Assembly (NCBI RefSeq): GCF_002843355.2 | Contig: NZ_PJAI02000003.1 | Span: 186,001-250,000 of the forward strand | Source of the DNA: Colwellia echini | Lineage (GTDB): Bacteria > Pseudomonadota > Gammaproteobacteria > Enterobacterales > Alteromonadaceae | DNA length: 64,000 nucleotides | Direction: 5' to 3' | In this document: positions 33,534 through 42,878 of the stretch, one piece after another | How positions within the stretch are numbered: the stretch's first letter is position 1 | How the letters are laid out: each line of letters begins with the position of its first letter | Program-made: the position numbers and the translations under genes | Notes under the pieces: generated by a model | The model's input: only the letters and a program-made list of their open reading frames with translations | The model's database searches: none | What the model was told of the DNA's origin: nothing

Positions 33534-33914
33534 ATTGTGCTCCTGGGGCGGTGGCTCGCTTATTTTAATGTTATTAATTTTGTGTGTTGCCAAGTATTAA
33601 TGAGCAACAGCCGTGCCACCTGCTTGCACTTATTAATTAACACTTTTATTACAATGAGTTAGTTATTAAATACAACAACAAGCGTAAATTATTCTGAATG
33701 CTTTATAGGGAATATTGAGTTAATTTGTACAGATTTGCACCAAAATAGAGCGATTGAGTGAGGCTTTTTGAATAATGAGTGAGTTATTAGATGAGTCTAA
33801 TTCAAGTGCTATGAACAAACTTTATTATCATTATAAAATCATCTGATAGTGCGCTAACAATACAAATATATTTATTAGTCACGCCTTTACGTGTATTGCT
33901 TTCGTTTTAATGGG
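33534..33914. other. Intergenic region, no gene seen
   Basis: About 380 bp of AT-rich sequence between the CBS gene start and the BrkB gene end, both on the minus strand. It includes the CBS ribosome site and presumably its promoter. I see no reading frame with coding character and no terminator with a T-run for the BrkB transcript. Confidence 0.6.
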
Positions 33915-34850
33915 TTATTCAGTTTTTGGACCATTGTCTGCTACGTATGCTCCCCTTTCTCCTTGTGGCTTTTCGTCACCAGTAGTGGTGTCTTCAATGG
34001 TTTGTAATTCTGTTGCTGCATTTATTTCAGCACCAAGCAATATTGTGTAGGCAGTAACATAAAACCACATTAGTAATATTACAACCCCGCCCATAGAACC
34101 ATATGTTTCGTTGTAACTAGCATACTCGCTAATATATAAGTTGAAAAAATATGAGCCCAACAGCCAAAACAATGTTGCCAGCACAGCACCAGGTGTTACC
34201 CAACGCCATTTAGCGGATTCGCGATGAGGTGCGTACTTGTATAAACTCGCCAGGGAGAAGTTGAAAACGATAAGTAAAGTTGGCCACGTAAACCACCCTA
34301 CAAGAGTTTGGCTACTTTCACTCACAACACTAAGCACCAGTGGAATTCCCACAATTAGCAATAACATGACAATAATGATTAATATTGTTGCTAAGGTTAG
34401 TAATACGCGAACTACTATTATTTTGAAAAAAGATCGACTTTTATCTTCCTGATAAGTGATGTTGCAGGCAGTAATTAAAGCGACAGATCCTTTACCTCCA
34501 CTCCATAATGTTATTAGAAAGCTAAAGATGAAGCCTATACTTAACACACTGTTATCAGTAGACAATAGGCTTTCAATCTGAGCTTCTAGTATTTGTCTGC
34601 TTTGTTCGGGAATAACCCCAACCAGCAAACTAATATGTTGGCTAAGTGTTTCTTGATCAACAAAAAGTCCATACATTGATATTAAAGCTGCCAATAATGG
34701 AAAAATAGCTAAAAGAAAATAAAACGCTACCCCTGCCGCAATAAGCGACATGTTGTCTTGTTGAATTTTTTCCACCACGCGCTTGGTTATTTGCCACCAG
34801 TTAGCTAACGAAAACTCTTGGGGATGGTTTACATTATTTTCTGAACTCAT
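33915..34850 (-). CDS. YihY/BrkB-family inner-membrane protein
   Basis: 311 residues with six hydrophobic segments between about 30 and 285, as in the YihY/BrkB family (PF03631). Family landmarks are 'DNMSLIAAGVAFYFLLAIFP' near the N-terminus, 'LWSGGKGSVALITACNITY' in the middle, 'WRWVTPGAVLATLFWLLGS' and 'YGSMGGVVILLMWFYVTAY' near the last helix. Despite an old 'ribonuclease BN' label the family is not an RNase; its function is not settled, possibly transport or envelope integrity. The C-terminal tail (about 285-311) is polar. It is next to CsbD and YqaE genes, which suggests a membrane-stress setting. Confidence 0.88.
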   Translation of the reverse strand: MSSENNVNHPQEFSLANWWQITKRVVEKIQQDNMSLIAAGVAFYFLLAIFPLLAALISMYGLFVDQETLSQHISLLVGVIPEQSRQILEAQIESLLSTDNSVLSIGFIFSFLITLWSGGKGSVALITACNITYQEDKSRSFFKIIVVRVLLTLATILIIIVMLLLIVGIPLVLSVVSESSQTLVGWFTWPTLLIVFNFSLASLYKYAPHRESAKWRWVTPGAVLATLFWLLGSYFFNLYISEYASYNETYGSMGGVVILLMWFYVTAYTILLGAEINAATELQTIEDTTTGDEKPQGERGAYVADNGPKTE

Positions 34851-35135
34851 GTCACTTAACCCTTTTTATGGCTATTACTGTTTTTAAAATTAGCGACCTC
34901 ATATTTAAAGATATAAATTCACGAATTTTTTCATGTAACAAGCAACAACTTCTCAGCGTTAATTTTGCATTATTTTGAAATGACTTAGCTTTTCTTGATG
35001 TATAAAATCAGGTATTGCCATAAGATGTAATTAGCATATTGCTGTGATTTTCTGCTATCAGATTCGTCCTTGCTATCTATCTTACTGTTGTTAGTATTTT
35101 CATAAACTTGATAAGCTTTTCCAAGGTTGATAATC

Positions 35136-35162
35136 AAAAAAGACGCCAGTAAATCTGACGCC
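35136..35162 (-). terminator. Terminator of the csbD gene
   Basis: On the minus strand CGTCAG-ATTTA-CTGGCG (one G-T pair) is followed by TCTTTTTTG. It lies 40 bp after the CsbD stop in the 352-bp gap 34851-35202, which otherwise holds no recognisable gene. Confidence 0.6.
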
Positions 35163-35202
35163 ATAGAACGATTATTTTTCTAAACCTAAACTATTTTTAA
35201 AC

Positions 35203-35394
35203 CTAGATTTGGCTATTATTGAATTCTTGTTCGGCTTCTTCTTTACCCATGCCATATTTTTCTTGCATCTTTCCTTGAAACTTTTCTAGGTTACCATCTA
35301 TTTCTTGCAAATCATCATCCGTTAATTTGCCCCATTTAGCTTTAATAGAACCTGTTATTTGTTTCCACTTACCTTTAGCTATATCTGAATTCAT
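35203..35394 (-). CDS. CsbD-family stress protein
   Basis: 63 residues from the ATG at 35394, which has AAGGAGT nine bases upstream; the frame extends further back but the family always begins at 'MNSDIAKGKWKQ'. The rest, 'GSIKAKWGKLTDDDLQEIDG' and 'KFQGKMQEKYGMGKEEAEQEF', is the full CsbD pattern (PF05532). These small, hydrophilic, helical proteins are produced under general or membrane stress (sigma-B in Bacillus, RpoS-type in proteobacteria); the molecular function is unknown. It is divergent from the YqaE-like gene across a 397-bp gap, so both may share upstream regulation. Confidence 0.92.
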   Translation of the reverse strand: MNSDIAKGKWKQITGSIKAKWGKLTDDDLQEIDGNLEKFQGKMQEKYGMGKEEAEQEFNNSQI

Positions 35395-35791
35395 GCTTGT
35401 GCACTCCTTTTTCTGATTAAACATAATTTGGGGCTTAAACGACCCAATCGATAATTTCACCTTATATCAATCAAGTATCAATCAAGACCTATGCCAACCA
35501 AACAAGTAACTGATTTTATTATGTAAAATAAAATCACATGAAATATTGTCTCTAAAAAATATGTAAATTTTACAAAGATTATGAATTTTTGTCTGAGGCA
35601 TAGGTATTGTGAATACTTGTTTCTCAGTACCTGATTAAAAATATCAAACTAAAAATCTATTTATATCATCATGTTAAAAATCCTTTAAGACTGAAGCGCT
35701 CAGTGGTATGAGGTTTGCTACATTCAATTTGTGAACAAGAAAACAGGACGACTAACTCAACTCCACTTATTTTTTTATTAAGGACTTACTA
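35395..35791. other. Divergent intergenic region between csbD and yqaE-like genes
   Basis: 397 bp, AT-rich. It contains an exact 11-bp tandem repeat TATCAATCAAG x2 at 35465-35486 and probably both promoters. No coding frame is evident. I could not single out a convincing sigma-factor or operator consensus. Confidence 0.5.
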
Positions 35792-35950
35792 ATGGATTTT
35801 CTTCGAATCATCATAGCTATTTTGTTGCCTCCCCTTGGTGTGTTTATGCAAGTAGGACTTTCAGGGGCTTTTTTCCTTAACATACTGTTGACCTTACTTG
35901 GCTACTTACCAGGAATTATTCATGCCGTTTGGATTATCGCTAAACGATAG
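35792..35950 (+). CDS. YqaE/Pmp3-family small membrane protein
   Basis: 52 residues. The translation begins MDFLRIIIAILLPPLGVFMQ and ends 'GYLPGIIHAVWIIAKR'. Two membrane helices with 'LPPLGVF' and 'LGYLPGIIHAxW' are the defining pattern of YqaE/Pmp3 (PF01679), proteolipids that counter membrane hyperpolarisation or salt stress. AAGGA lies nine bases before ATG. It is 36 bp upstream of the DUF748 gene and likely in one transcript with it. Confidence 0.93.
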   Translation: MDFLRIIIAILLPPLGVFMQVGLSGAFFLNILLTLLGYLPGIIHAVWIIAKR

Positions 35951-35986
35951 AGCTTGGCCAAAAAACAGGGGAAAAGGTAGTTAGAT

Positions 35987-37111
35987 ATGGGCATCAACAA
36001 ATTTGGAAAACGCACGGCTGGGAGTTTACTTACCATACTTGTGATACTCATTGCCCTAAGATTAGCCGCTCCGTCTATTATCACTTGGTATACTAACCGA
36101 GTTATTGAGCAAACACCGGCTATAGTAGGCTCTGTGGATGATGTTGATTTAGCATTGATAGCTGGGGCTTACAGTATTAAGGGTGTTAATATTCGCCAAG
36201 CTGGAGATAAAGAAAGGTTTCCGCTTTTCATCGCTGACAGGGTCGATTTATCGGTACTTTGGAGTGCATTGTTACAGGGAAAGTTAGTCACTGAAATATC
36301 TCTAATTAATCCAACCATTGGCCTTTATGACAGGCCAGAAGATAAAGTAATTGAAGATGCTGCGGTAACCGACGAAAAAACTTGGATTGGTTTAGCCCGC
36401 GACCTCACGCCTTTTTCTATTGATAGATTAACGGTTGAAAATGGCACTTTTATTATGGATGCACAGGCGCAACTCAAACGCTCAGAGTTTAGTGTGCAAA
36501 ACATTCAACTAGTTGTAACCAATATTGCTAATTCAAAAGGCGCTGACACTGTTGCTTTAGCTGATATGACCGGCGACATTCAAAATCAAGCTAAAGTAAA
36601 ATTAACTGCGAGTTTTGACCCAAATACCACTAAACCTACTTTTGATTTTGATCTTGAGATGGAAAAGTTACCTGTTTCTTATATCGACTCGTTATTAAAA
36701 TTCTACGCTCCTTTTGACTTTGAAGCTGGTCAGGTTGACTTAGCCAGTGAGTTAAAGTCTGTAGATGGTAAGTTAACGGGTTACGTGCAGGCTGGGGTTT
36801 ACAAGTTGGAGGTGTTTTCTTGGCATGAAGATGTGGTTGAAGATGATGATAATCCAATTCAAATATTTTTTGACATGATTGGTGGCGCTCTGGCAAGTCT
36901 ATTTGAGAATGACGATAAAAACTTAGTTGCTACGAGAGTACCGATTGAAGGTGTTTTAGATGATCCTGACTTGTCTACTTTCGACGCACTTTTCGGAATT
37001 CTCAAAAACGCGTTTATTGAAGCCTATAACCTGAAAGTTGAAAACTCTGTCAGTGGCTTGTCTGTCAATGGTTTGAAAGATCCAGCTACAGCAAAGAAGG
37101 ATGTTAATTAG
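35987..37111 (+). CDS. DUF748 (AsmA-like) envelope protein
   Basis: 374 residues. A single N-terminal membrane anchor (about 10-30) is followed by a beta-rich periplasmic domain of the AsmA/DUF748 type: 'IVGSVDDVDLALIAGAYSIKGVNI', 'ADRVDLSVLWSALLQGKLV', 'NPTIGLYDRP', and later 'PFSIDRLTVENGTF' (each part short of the full run). Full-length DUF748 proteins can exceed 1000 residues; this is a short member. AsmA-like proteins are thought to move phospholipids between membranes. The C-terminus has a 'KDPATAKKDVN' polar tail. Neighbours YqaE, MscS, CsbD and BrkB support an envelope-stress role by association. Confidence 0.82.
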   Translation: MGINKFGKRTAGSLLTILVILIALRLAAPSIITWYTNRVIEQTPAIVGSVDDVDLALIAGAYSIKGVNIRQAGDKERFPLFIADRVDLSVLWSALLQGKLVTEISLINPTIGLYDRPEDKVIEDAAVTDEKTWIGLARDLTPFSIDRLTVENGTFIMDAQAQLKRSEFSVQNIQLVVTNIANSKGADTVALADMTGDIQNQAKVKLTASFDPNTTKPTFDFDLEMEKLPVSYIDSLLKFYAPFDFEAGQVDLASELKSVDGKLTGYVQAGVYKLEVFSWHEDVVEDDDNPIQIFFDMIGGALASLFENDDKNLVATRVPIEGVLDDPDLSTFDALFGILKNAFIEAYNLKVENSVSGLSVNGLKDPATAKKDVN

Positions 37112-37306
37112 GGCTGAATATCTTGCTATGTAAATCAGCTCACACAACAAAGAAAGTGTTCTAAATCAATAGGTGGCAGTATTTTGATATTAGCTAACAT
37201 GGCGTGATCACTAATACGATTTGCGGCATTAAATTTGTAAAGTGCTCAAGTTGTAGAAGTGCTTAAAATAAATGAATACCCTTTAAAAAATTAGAAGGTC
37301 AATAAT

Positions 37307-38332
37307 ATGCAAACTCAAGTAGTTCTCAATGATCTAGTTCAATTTTATCAACTTGTTTTGGAAAAGTTACCTTCTATATTTTTAGGAGTACTAATTTTCG
37401 GCATTTTTTTCTGGCTGTCAAAGCCAATAGCTAACTTTCTGACCAAACCATTAACCAAAACAACTACCAGTAAATTAATTCAAATAGTCACCCGCAGAAT
37501 AATGAGCATGGTGGTTGTATTAATAGGCTTGTACATTTTATTGCGCTTATTAGGTCTTACACAATTTGCTGTGGCGCTACTAAGTGGTACAGGTGTGCTT
37601 GGTTTAATCATAGGCTTCGCTTTTAAAGACATTGCAGAGAATTTTTTATCCAGTCTGTTGTTAAGTGTTCAGCGACCTTTTAAATTGGGAGATATTATCG
37701 AGGTTGATGGCTATTTAGGTGTGGTTAATAAGATGACGTCCAGAGCCACTACTTTGGTAGATTTTAATGGTGATCATGTACAACTTCCTAATGCCACCAT
37801 ATATAAAAACGCAATTCGTAATTTGACGGCAAACCCACTTATGCGAAGCACTATTGATATTGGTGTTGGTTATGATGCCGACTTTAACTATGCGCAATCT
37901 TTAGCGGCGGAAATTATGCACGCACACCCTGCTGTGCTTAAAGAGCCAGAGCCACAAGTTTTAGTCGATTCCTTAGGTGCATCAACCTGTAACTTACGTC
38001 TTTATTTTTGGGTGAATAGCGAAACCAGTAGCCGGTTAAAAGTTTCCTCGGTATTGATGAAAGAAATAGTTGAGACCTTTTTGGCAGAAAACATTGCTAT
38101 GCCAGATGATGCACGTGAAAGAATTATTTTGAACCCAGAAGATTTAGCCATGACTACTGATCATCAGGTTACACATAGCGCACCTAATGCTGATAATACT
38201 GATAGTACTGATAAAAATCCCAAGAAAAAAACTAACGAATTTAAAACTGATGATACTAGTAGCGATCATGATGAAATAAGAGAGCAGGCAGCTCAAGCTA
38301 GAGATCCGGAAGAAGGTGAAAATATTTTATAA
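37307..38332 (+). CDS. MscS-type mechanosensitive channel with acidic C-terminal tail
   Basis: 341 residues. Three membrane helices (about 20-40, 62-84, 87-117) lead into the conserved pore helix and beta domain: 'LLSGTGVLGLIIGFAFKDIAENFLSSLLLSVQRPFKLGD' overlaps TM3, then 'VDGYLGVVNKMTSRATTL', 'LPNATIYKN' (sampled in short pieces). This is the MscS family (PF00924), opening on membrane tension to release solutes. The last 55 residues are a low-complexity charged tail rich in Asp, Lys and Thr, absent from E. coli MscS, and may be an interaction or gating appendage. RBS is AGAAGG, ATG at 37307. Confidence 0.92.
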   Translation: MQTQVVLNDLVQFYQLVLEKLPSIFLGVLIFGIFFWLSKPIANFLTKPLTKTTTSKLIQIVTRRIMSMVVVLIGLYILLRLLGLTQFAVALLSGTGVLGLIIGFAFKDIAENFLSSLLLSVQRPFKLGDIIEVDGYLGVVNKMTSRATTLVDFNGDHVQLPNATIYKNAIRNLTANPLMRSTIDIGVGYDADFNYAQSLAAEIMHAHPAVLKEPEPQVLVDSLGASTCNLRLYFWVNSETSSRLKVSSVLMKEIVETFLAENIAMPDDARERIILNPEDLAMTTDHQVTHSAPNADNTDSTDKNPKKKTNEFKTDDTSSDHDEIREQAAQARDPEEGENIL

Positions 38333-38439
38333 ATAACCGTATTACTGCGTGATGAAAACGCATATTCTAGCTAACACTAGTTCTAGCTAGTCAGAAGTAA
38401 AATTATCCATTGGGTTTTAAAAATAAGGTAGAACGATAA

Positions 38440-39558
38440 GTGACATCAATCCCACAAGAAAAAAAGCCGATAAATAAAAGCTTAGTTTGTCATGTTACGC
38501 TAACCATTTTAGCCGTTGTTTATACCGCATATTTTGCACAGGAGTTAATTCTTCTCCTCGTTGCTTCAGCGTTAATATCATTATTATTAAGTTCAGGGGT
38601 TAATACGTTAGAGCGGTTATATGTTCCAAGAGTGTTGGGTGCTGTTTTTCTATTATGCTGCTTAATTATTCCTACAAGTGCATTAGTCGTTCAATTAGAA
38701 GAGCCGATAACCAAATGGACAAAGATGCTTCCCCAAGTGTCGACTCATATTTCAAAAGAGCTAGATAAGTATCAAGATATTATCGACATTAACAGCTCGG
38801 AGACTGTAGATAAAACAGCAGAAGAAAGTGATAAATGGTTCTCATGGTTTGAAGAAAAACCCAAAGTAGAGACGAGTTCAGAAAATAAATCTATGATTCA
38901 AAATCAGTTAAAAGAATCACTATTTTCTTTTGCTGGTGAGTTTATGGTTTTGGCCCCTTTCGCACTTATGCAGCTTCTTACCGCAGTTATTTTGATTTTA
39001 TTTACCTTGGTATATTCACCTAAACTTTTTAGGCATTACGTACAACTTTTTGTTGAAGAAAGTGAGCAAAATAACGCCTTTAAGTTTGTTCGAAATGTGC
39101 AACAACAACTCTCTCGATATATATTAACCGTTAGCTTAATTAATGTATTGCTTGCCTTATTAGCTATGATTTTATTTACGTGTATGGGCTTGGAAGACGC
39201 TTTACTGTGGGGGTTAATTGTCGGCTTTGTTAACTTTATTCCATTCGTTGGGCCTGCCTTTGCTTTAAGTGCCATTGCGCTTGCAAGTTCTGTTCAATGG
39301 GGAATGGATGTTAACGTATTGATTGTAGTGGGTGGCGTACTGTTACTTAATATACTTGAGTCGCAATTAATAACACCTTTGGTATTATCTAAAAATATGC
39401 GTATTAACCCTTTTATTATTATTGTTTGGTTATTAATAATAGGTTGGTTATGGGGTTTAATTGGGTTGTTGATTGCCGTACCTTTACTCGTATGTATAAA
39501 GCTAATACTGACATTGTTTGAGCAAACACAACCATGGGTTAAGTTTTTAGAAACATAA
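38440..39558 (+). CDS. AI-2E-family transporter (first copy)
   Basis: 372 residues from GTG 38440 with AAGG upstream. The family (PF01594) is shown by about seven membrane helices and 'RYILTVSLINVLLALLAMIL', 'WGLIVGFVNFIPFVGPAFAL', 'ESQLITPLVLSKNMRINPFIIIVWLLI' near the C-terminus, quoted in short parts. The central soluble region (about 95-160) is longer and more charged than usual ('DKTAEESDKWFSWFEEKP'). Members have been linked to autoinducer-2 export and, in halophiles, Na+/H+ antiport, so cation antiport fits this osmotic cluster. It lies 107 bp downstream of mscS on the same strand. Confidence 0.88.
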   Translation: MTSIPQEKKPINKSLVCHVTLTILAVVYTAYFAQELILLLVASALISLLLSSGVNTLERLYVPRVLGAVFLLCCLIIPTSALVVQLEEPITKWTKMLPQVSTHISKELDKYQDIIDINSSETVDKTAEESDKWFSWFEEKPKVETSSENKSMIQNQLKESLFSFAGEFMVLAPFALMQLLTAVILILFTLVYSPKLFRHYVQLFVEESEQNNAFKFVRNVQQQLSRYILTVSLINVLLALLAMILFTCMGLEDALLWGLIVGFVNFIPFVGPAFALSAIALASSVQWGMDVNVLIVVGGVLLLNILESQLITPLVLSKNMRINPFIIIVWLLIIGWLWGLIGLLIAVPLLVCIKLILTLFEQTQPWVKFLET

Positions 39559-39673
39559 GCTGTTCACTATTGGGTGTTTTAAAAACTAATGCCTATGGTT
39601 ATTTTGTATTGCTGATTGTGTTGAAGGTGTGTTGATGCTTGTGTGGGAAGGTTAGGTTGATGTTATTGCTAGC

Positions 39674-39988
39674 CTAATTATCGCATTGCCCTAGTTCTCT
39701 AAACCAAAGTACAGTGTTACCAACAACCGCTATTGAACCCGAAACTATTGCACTAACAGGCAAGGTAATAAATCCTAATATATTTTCACCTATAAAGTCG
39801 TCTTTGCATTCTTGTTTGTTAGCGCATTCCATTTCACTTGGTTCCCAATCGCCTTTAAGGGAGAGCACTATCTTTTTTTCGCGGGTTTTGCATGTTTCAT
39901 TATATTTAGATTCAACCTTGGGAACGACTACGCATGAGCAGAGTAAGGTGAGTAAAAGTGAAATAAGTAGTGTTTTTTGTAAGTTCAT
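39674..39988 (-). CDS. Small lipoprotein of unknown function
   Basis: 104 residues with a signal peptide ending in the lipobox 'LTLLCSC' (about residues 14-20). The mature part has three Cys ('ETCKTREKK', 'MECANKQECKDD') able to form disulfides, a hydrophobic stretch at about 69-92 ('ILGFITLPVSAIVSGSIAVVG') and a short C-terminus. That second hydrophobic segment could insert in a membrane. I recognise no family. It stands alone between two AI-2E transporter genes, oriented with the second. Confidence 0.7.
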   Translation of the reverse strand: MNLQKTLLISLLLTLLCSCVVVPKVESKYNETCKTREKKIVLSLKGDWEPSEMECANKQECKDDFIGENILGFITLPVSAIVSGSIAVVGNTVLWFRELGQCDN

Positions 39989-40106
39989 ACCCGTCCATGA
40001 ATATTAAGTTGTATTGCGTATTATACCTAATAAATTGAAAGAGTTGAAAATTTAATGAGGGTAACTGTTTGAAAGCAAGGTATTAAACCTAGGTCTTAAT
40101 AGTTAT

Positions 40107-40174
40107 GGGTTAAGATCTAGGGTTAAGATTTAGAGATTAAGACTTACGGGTTGAGGTTTAGAAATTAAGACTTA
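40107..40174. repeat. Degenerate 13-15-bp tandem repeats
   Basis: About five imperfect units of the form GGGTTAAGATTTAG run head to tail between the lipoprotein and the second AI-2E gene. Units differ by one to four bases and spacing is direct, without unique spacers, so it is a decayed minisatellite and not CRISPR. No function is evident. Confidence 0.6.
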
Positions 40175-40234
40175 GGTGAAAAATGCTCAATGATTAATTT
40201 ATAAAGTGACTAATTTATAAAAAATACTATCCAA

Positions 40235-41269
40235 CTACTCTGTAGTTTTAGTTTCGAGCAAATCTTCTATATACAACATCTTAACTAAAACCATAACCGT
40301 TACAACAAGCGGTGCGGCCAGTAAAACCCCTGCCATACCAACCATGCTGGCCAATAGAACCTGAGCGAAAAGAGTAAGAGCCGGCGGAAGATTCGCTATT
40401 TTAGCCTGTAGTACAGGCGTCAATATATAACTCTCAACTACTTGAATTCCAACATACAAAATAGTGACATAAATTAATGTATCTACACCTGTTATCACGC
40501 TAACTAATGCCGCAGGTATGTAGCCAATGATAGGACCAATATTTGGAATAAATGAAAGTAACGCCGCTATAATTCCCAGGATCAAAGCAAGATCGGTTCC
40601 TAGCGCCCACAAGCCAAGGGTAGTTAGTATGCCAACCATTAACATTGAAGCTATTTTTGCAACAAGCCAACCTGACAAAGCGCTTCCACAAGCTTCGAAA
40701 GCTTCTTTTACTCTTTCTCGATGTAAAGGAGGTACAAGCGATACTGCTCCTTTGATATACAACTTAGGATTTACAGAAAGAAACAACGCTAGAAAAAGAG
40801 CAAAAACAATACTGCCTAGCCCATTCATTGTTGACGAGAAAAAACTTGTCATGACATTAACTATCGTACTTACTTCGGGATCATACGAACTAAGCTCTTT
40901 TACATTATCGACAATTTTATCTGGCCATTGAAGTCCTGATATCTGCTCCTGAATATAGCTAATAGCTTGTGGTAAGCGATCTTTTAATTCACTAGCCTGC
41001 TCGGCAAGTTTAGGGGCGGTGTACAATAAAAAAAGCCCGAATAACAATAAGGGCACAATGATAGTAACTGGAAGCCAAATTTTTCTTGATAGGTTAGTTT
41101 TATTACTTAACCACTCTGCAGAGCCACAAAATAGCACAGCGATTAATACGCCCCCAAAGCCAGTAAGTATAATTTTACTGCTATCTACAAACATCCATGC
41201 GAGAAGTACAACCAATATAGTGGTACTGGCCTGAATGAATGTGCGTTTTGCCAGTAATTTGGTTTTCAT
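40235..41269 (-). CDS. AI-2E-family transporter (second copy)
   Basis: 344 residues, same family as the protein at 38440 but in the opposite direction and only distantly similar. The typical pattern is 'AALLSFIPNIGPIIGYIPAALVS' near 235-257, 'ESYILTPVLQAKIANLPPAL' and 'LLAAPLVVTVMVLVKMLYIEDLL' at the end (read in short blocks). Seven to eight membrane helices. Function within the family is uncertain (signal export or cation/proton antiport). Two AI-2E paralogues within 3 kb suggest related osmotic or envelope roles. Its promoter should lie in 41270-41535, a gap without other features. Confidence 0.88.
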   Translation of the reverse strand: MKTKLLAKRTFIQASTTILVVLLAWMFVDSSKIILTGFGGVLIAVLFCGSAEWLSNKTNLSRKIWLPVTIIVPLLLFGLFLLYTAPKLAEQASELKDRLPQAISYIQEQISGLQWPDKIVDNVKELSSYDPEVSTIVNVMTSFFSSTMNGLGSIVFALFLALFLSVNPKLYIKGAVSLVPPLHRERVKEAFEACGSALSGWLVAKIASMLMVGILTTLGLWALGTDLALILGIIAALLSFIPNIGPIIGYIPAALVSVITGVDTLIYVTILYVGIQVVESYILTPVLQAKIANLPPALTLFAQVLLASMVGMAGVLLAAPLVVTVMVLVKMLYIEDLLETKTTE

Positions 41270-41535
41270 AAATTTCCTATAACTGAATATGTAATACTAA
41301 TTCAGAGCAAATTTCACACCAAAATAAATACCAAAGAAAATACTAGAGGTAATGCCATTAAAAATGCCCCGCCATAAGCGCTACACTTGAGCATTAACTT
41401 TTTTAGATTAAAAAATACAGAATGGAATATGCCCGTAGGCATGAAGAATGTGCAATAAATATTGTAATATATTCCTAGCGGGTAAAGTCACTTAACTTTA
41501 ATTGTTACTAAGCAAACGTTATTGTCACTACACAA

Positions 41536-42744
41536 CTAAACCGCCTGACCGCAGGCAAAACCACTCGCCCAGCAAAATTGAAAATTGTAGCCTCCGAGCC
41601 AACCGGTTACGTCGATTACTTCACCAATAAAAAACAAGTTTTTCTGCCTTTTACTTTCAAAGGTTTTGCTAGAAAGCTCATCGGTGTTTACGCCTCCCAA
41701 GGTAACCTCGGCCGTTCTGTAGCCCTCAGTTCCATTGGGTTTTATCTGCCATGCGTGGATATATTCACTTAACGCGGCTATTTCAGGGTGATTGAGTTGC
41801 TTTACGGGTTTGTCGGCAATTACGCCTTCTTTTACTAACACTTCAACAAAACGTTTTGGTAGTACAGTTGCTAATAAATTTTTAACCGATTTATCGCCTT
41901 GCTCACTTTGCCATTGGCTTAATGTTTGACTCAGGTTGTGTTCTGGCAATAAGTTGATGGTTACCACCTGCCCTGCGCGCCAAAATGATGATATTTGTAA
42001 TATTGCAGGGCCTGATAAACCGCGGTGGGTAAACAAAATGTTTTCTTTGAATTTAGTGCCGTCTTCACTGCTAACTTCGGTAAATAAGCTAATGCCAGAT
42101 AAACCATCAAAACGTTGTTTGTCGTGTTCGTGCAAGGTAAACGGCACTAACGCTGCTAAGGTTTCTAGTACGTTTAAGTCAAACTGTTCGGCAATTTTAT
42201 AACCTATGGGTGTGGCGCCAAGTTTTGGCATGGTTAGTCCACCTGAAGCAACTACTAACGACTTACATTGGTATGTTTGTTCTGTGGTTTTAATCAAATA
42301 ATTATATGTTTCTTCTGCAGTTTCAGCGGCATTAAGTTTTTCTACTGAAAGTACTTCGCTACGCAGCTTTACTTGCACACCAGCCCACTCACATTCGGTC
42401 ATCAAAATATCTACTAAGTCTTGTGCGCTGTTATCACAAAATAATTGCCCTAAGGTTTTGTGATGATATTGCAAACCGTGGCGGTCAACTAAATCAATAA
42501 AGTCTTGTGAACTGTAGCGACTTAATGCCGATTTAACAAAGTGTGGGTTTTGGCAAAGGTAATTTTCGGGGGTAGCATTTTCATTGGTGAAGTTACTACG
42601 CCCGCCACCACTAATTAATATTTTTCGTGCCGGTTTTTTACCCATATCAACCACAACAACACTTTTACCGCGATATCCTGCTTGTGCTGCACACATTAAA
42701 CCTGCTGCGCCTGCGCCAATTATTAATACGTCTGTTGTGATCAC
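41536..42744 (-). CDS. HI0933/YhiN-family flavoprotein
   Basis: 402 residues. FAD-binding Rossmann motif at the N-terminus, 'VLIIGAGAAGLMCAAQAG' (about 6-23), then the family-specific 'KKPARKILISGGGRSNFTNE' (about 36-55), 'VVASGGLTMPKLGATPIGY' in the middle and 'EVIDVTGWLGGYNFQFCWASG' at the C-terminus, where FAD is gripped. Matches the BaiN/HI0933 family (PF03486) of NAD(P)/FAD-dependent oxidoreductases; the physiological substrate in most proteobacteria is unknown. Length normal. It is monocistronic; a MITE-like element lies 134 bp upstream of its start. Confidence 0.93.
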   Translation of the reverse strand: MITTDVLIIGAGAAGLMCAAQAGYRGKSVVVVDMGKKPARKILISGGGRSNFTNENATPENYLCQNPHFVKSALSRYSSQDFIDLVDRHGLQYHHKTLGQLFCDNSAQDLVDILMTECEWAGVQVKLRSEVLSVEKLNAAETAEETYNYLIKTTEQTYQCKSLVVASGGLTMPKLGATPIGYKIAEQFDLNVLETLAALVPFTLHEHDKQRFDGLSGISLFTEVSSEDGTKFKENILFTHRGLSGPAILQISSFWRAGQVVTINLLPEHNLSQTLSQWQSEQGDKSVKNLLATVLPKRFVEVLVKEGVIADKPVKQLNHPEIAALSEYIHAWQIKPNGTEGYRTAEVTLGGVNTDELSSKTFESKRQKNLFFIGEVIDVTGWLGGYNFQFCWASGFACGQAV

Positions 42745-42878
42745 GGTTACACCTTAAAGATAAATGTCTTTGATAAATAGAAATAAGCTTGAAATAGCGG
42801 CTTAATTATAAACTTTATGCAAATAGGCCGTATATAAAAAGCTTGAATAAAGCGTTTATTCGCGGCAAATGTCGTAAA

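Noticed and set aside
33534..33593. Longer N-terminus of the CBS protein from TTG 33593.
   Set aside because: AGGAG directly precedes ATG 33533, and CBS-pair proteins usually begin where that start places them.
40107..40174. CRISPR array.
   Set aside because: Units are degenerate, directly joined, 13-15 bp long, without spacers, and there are no cas genes in the window.
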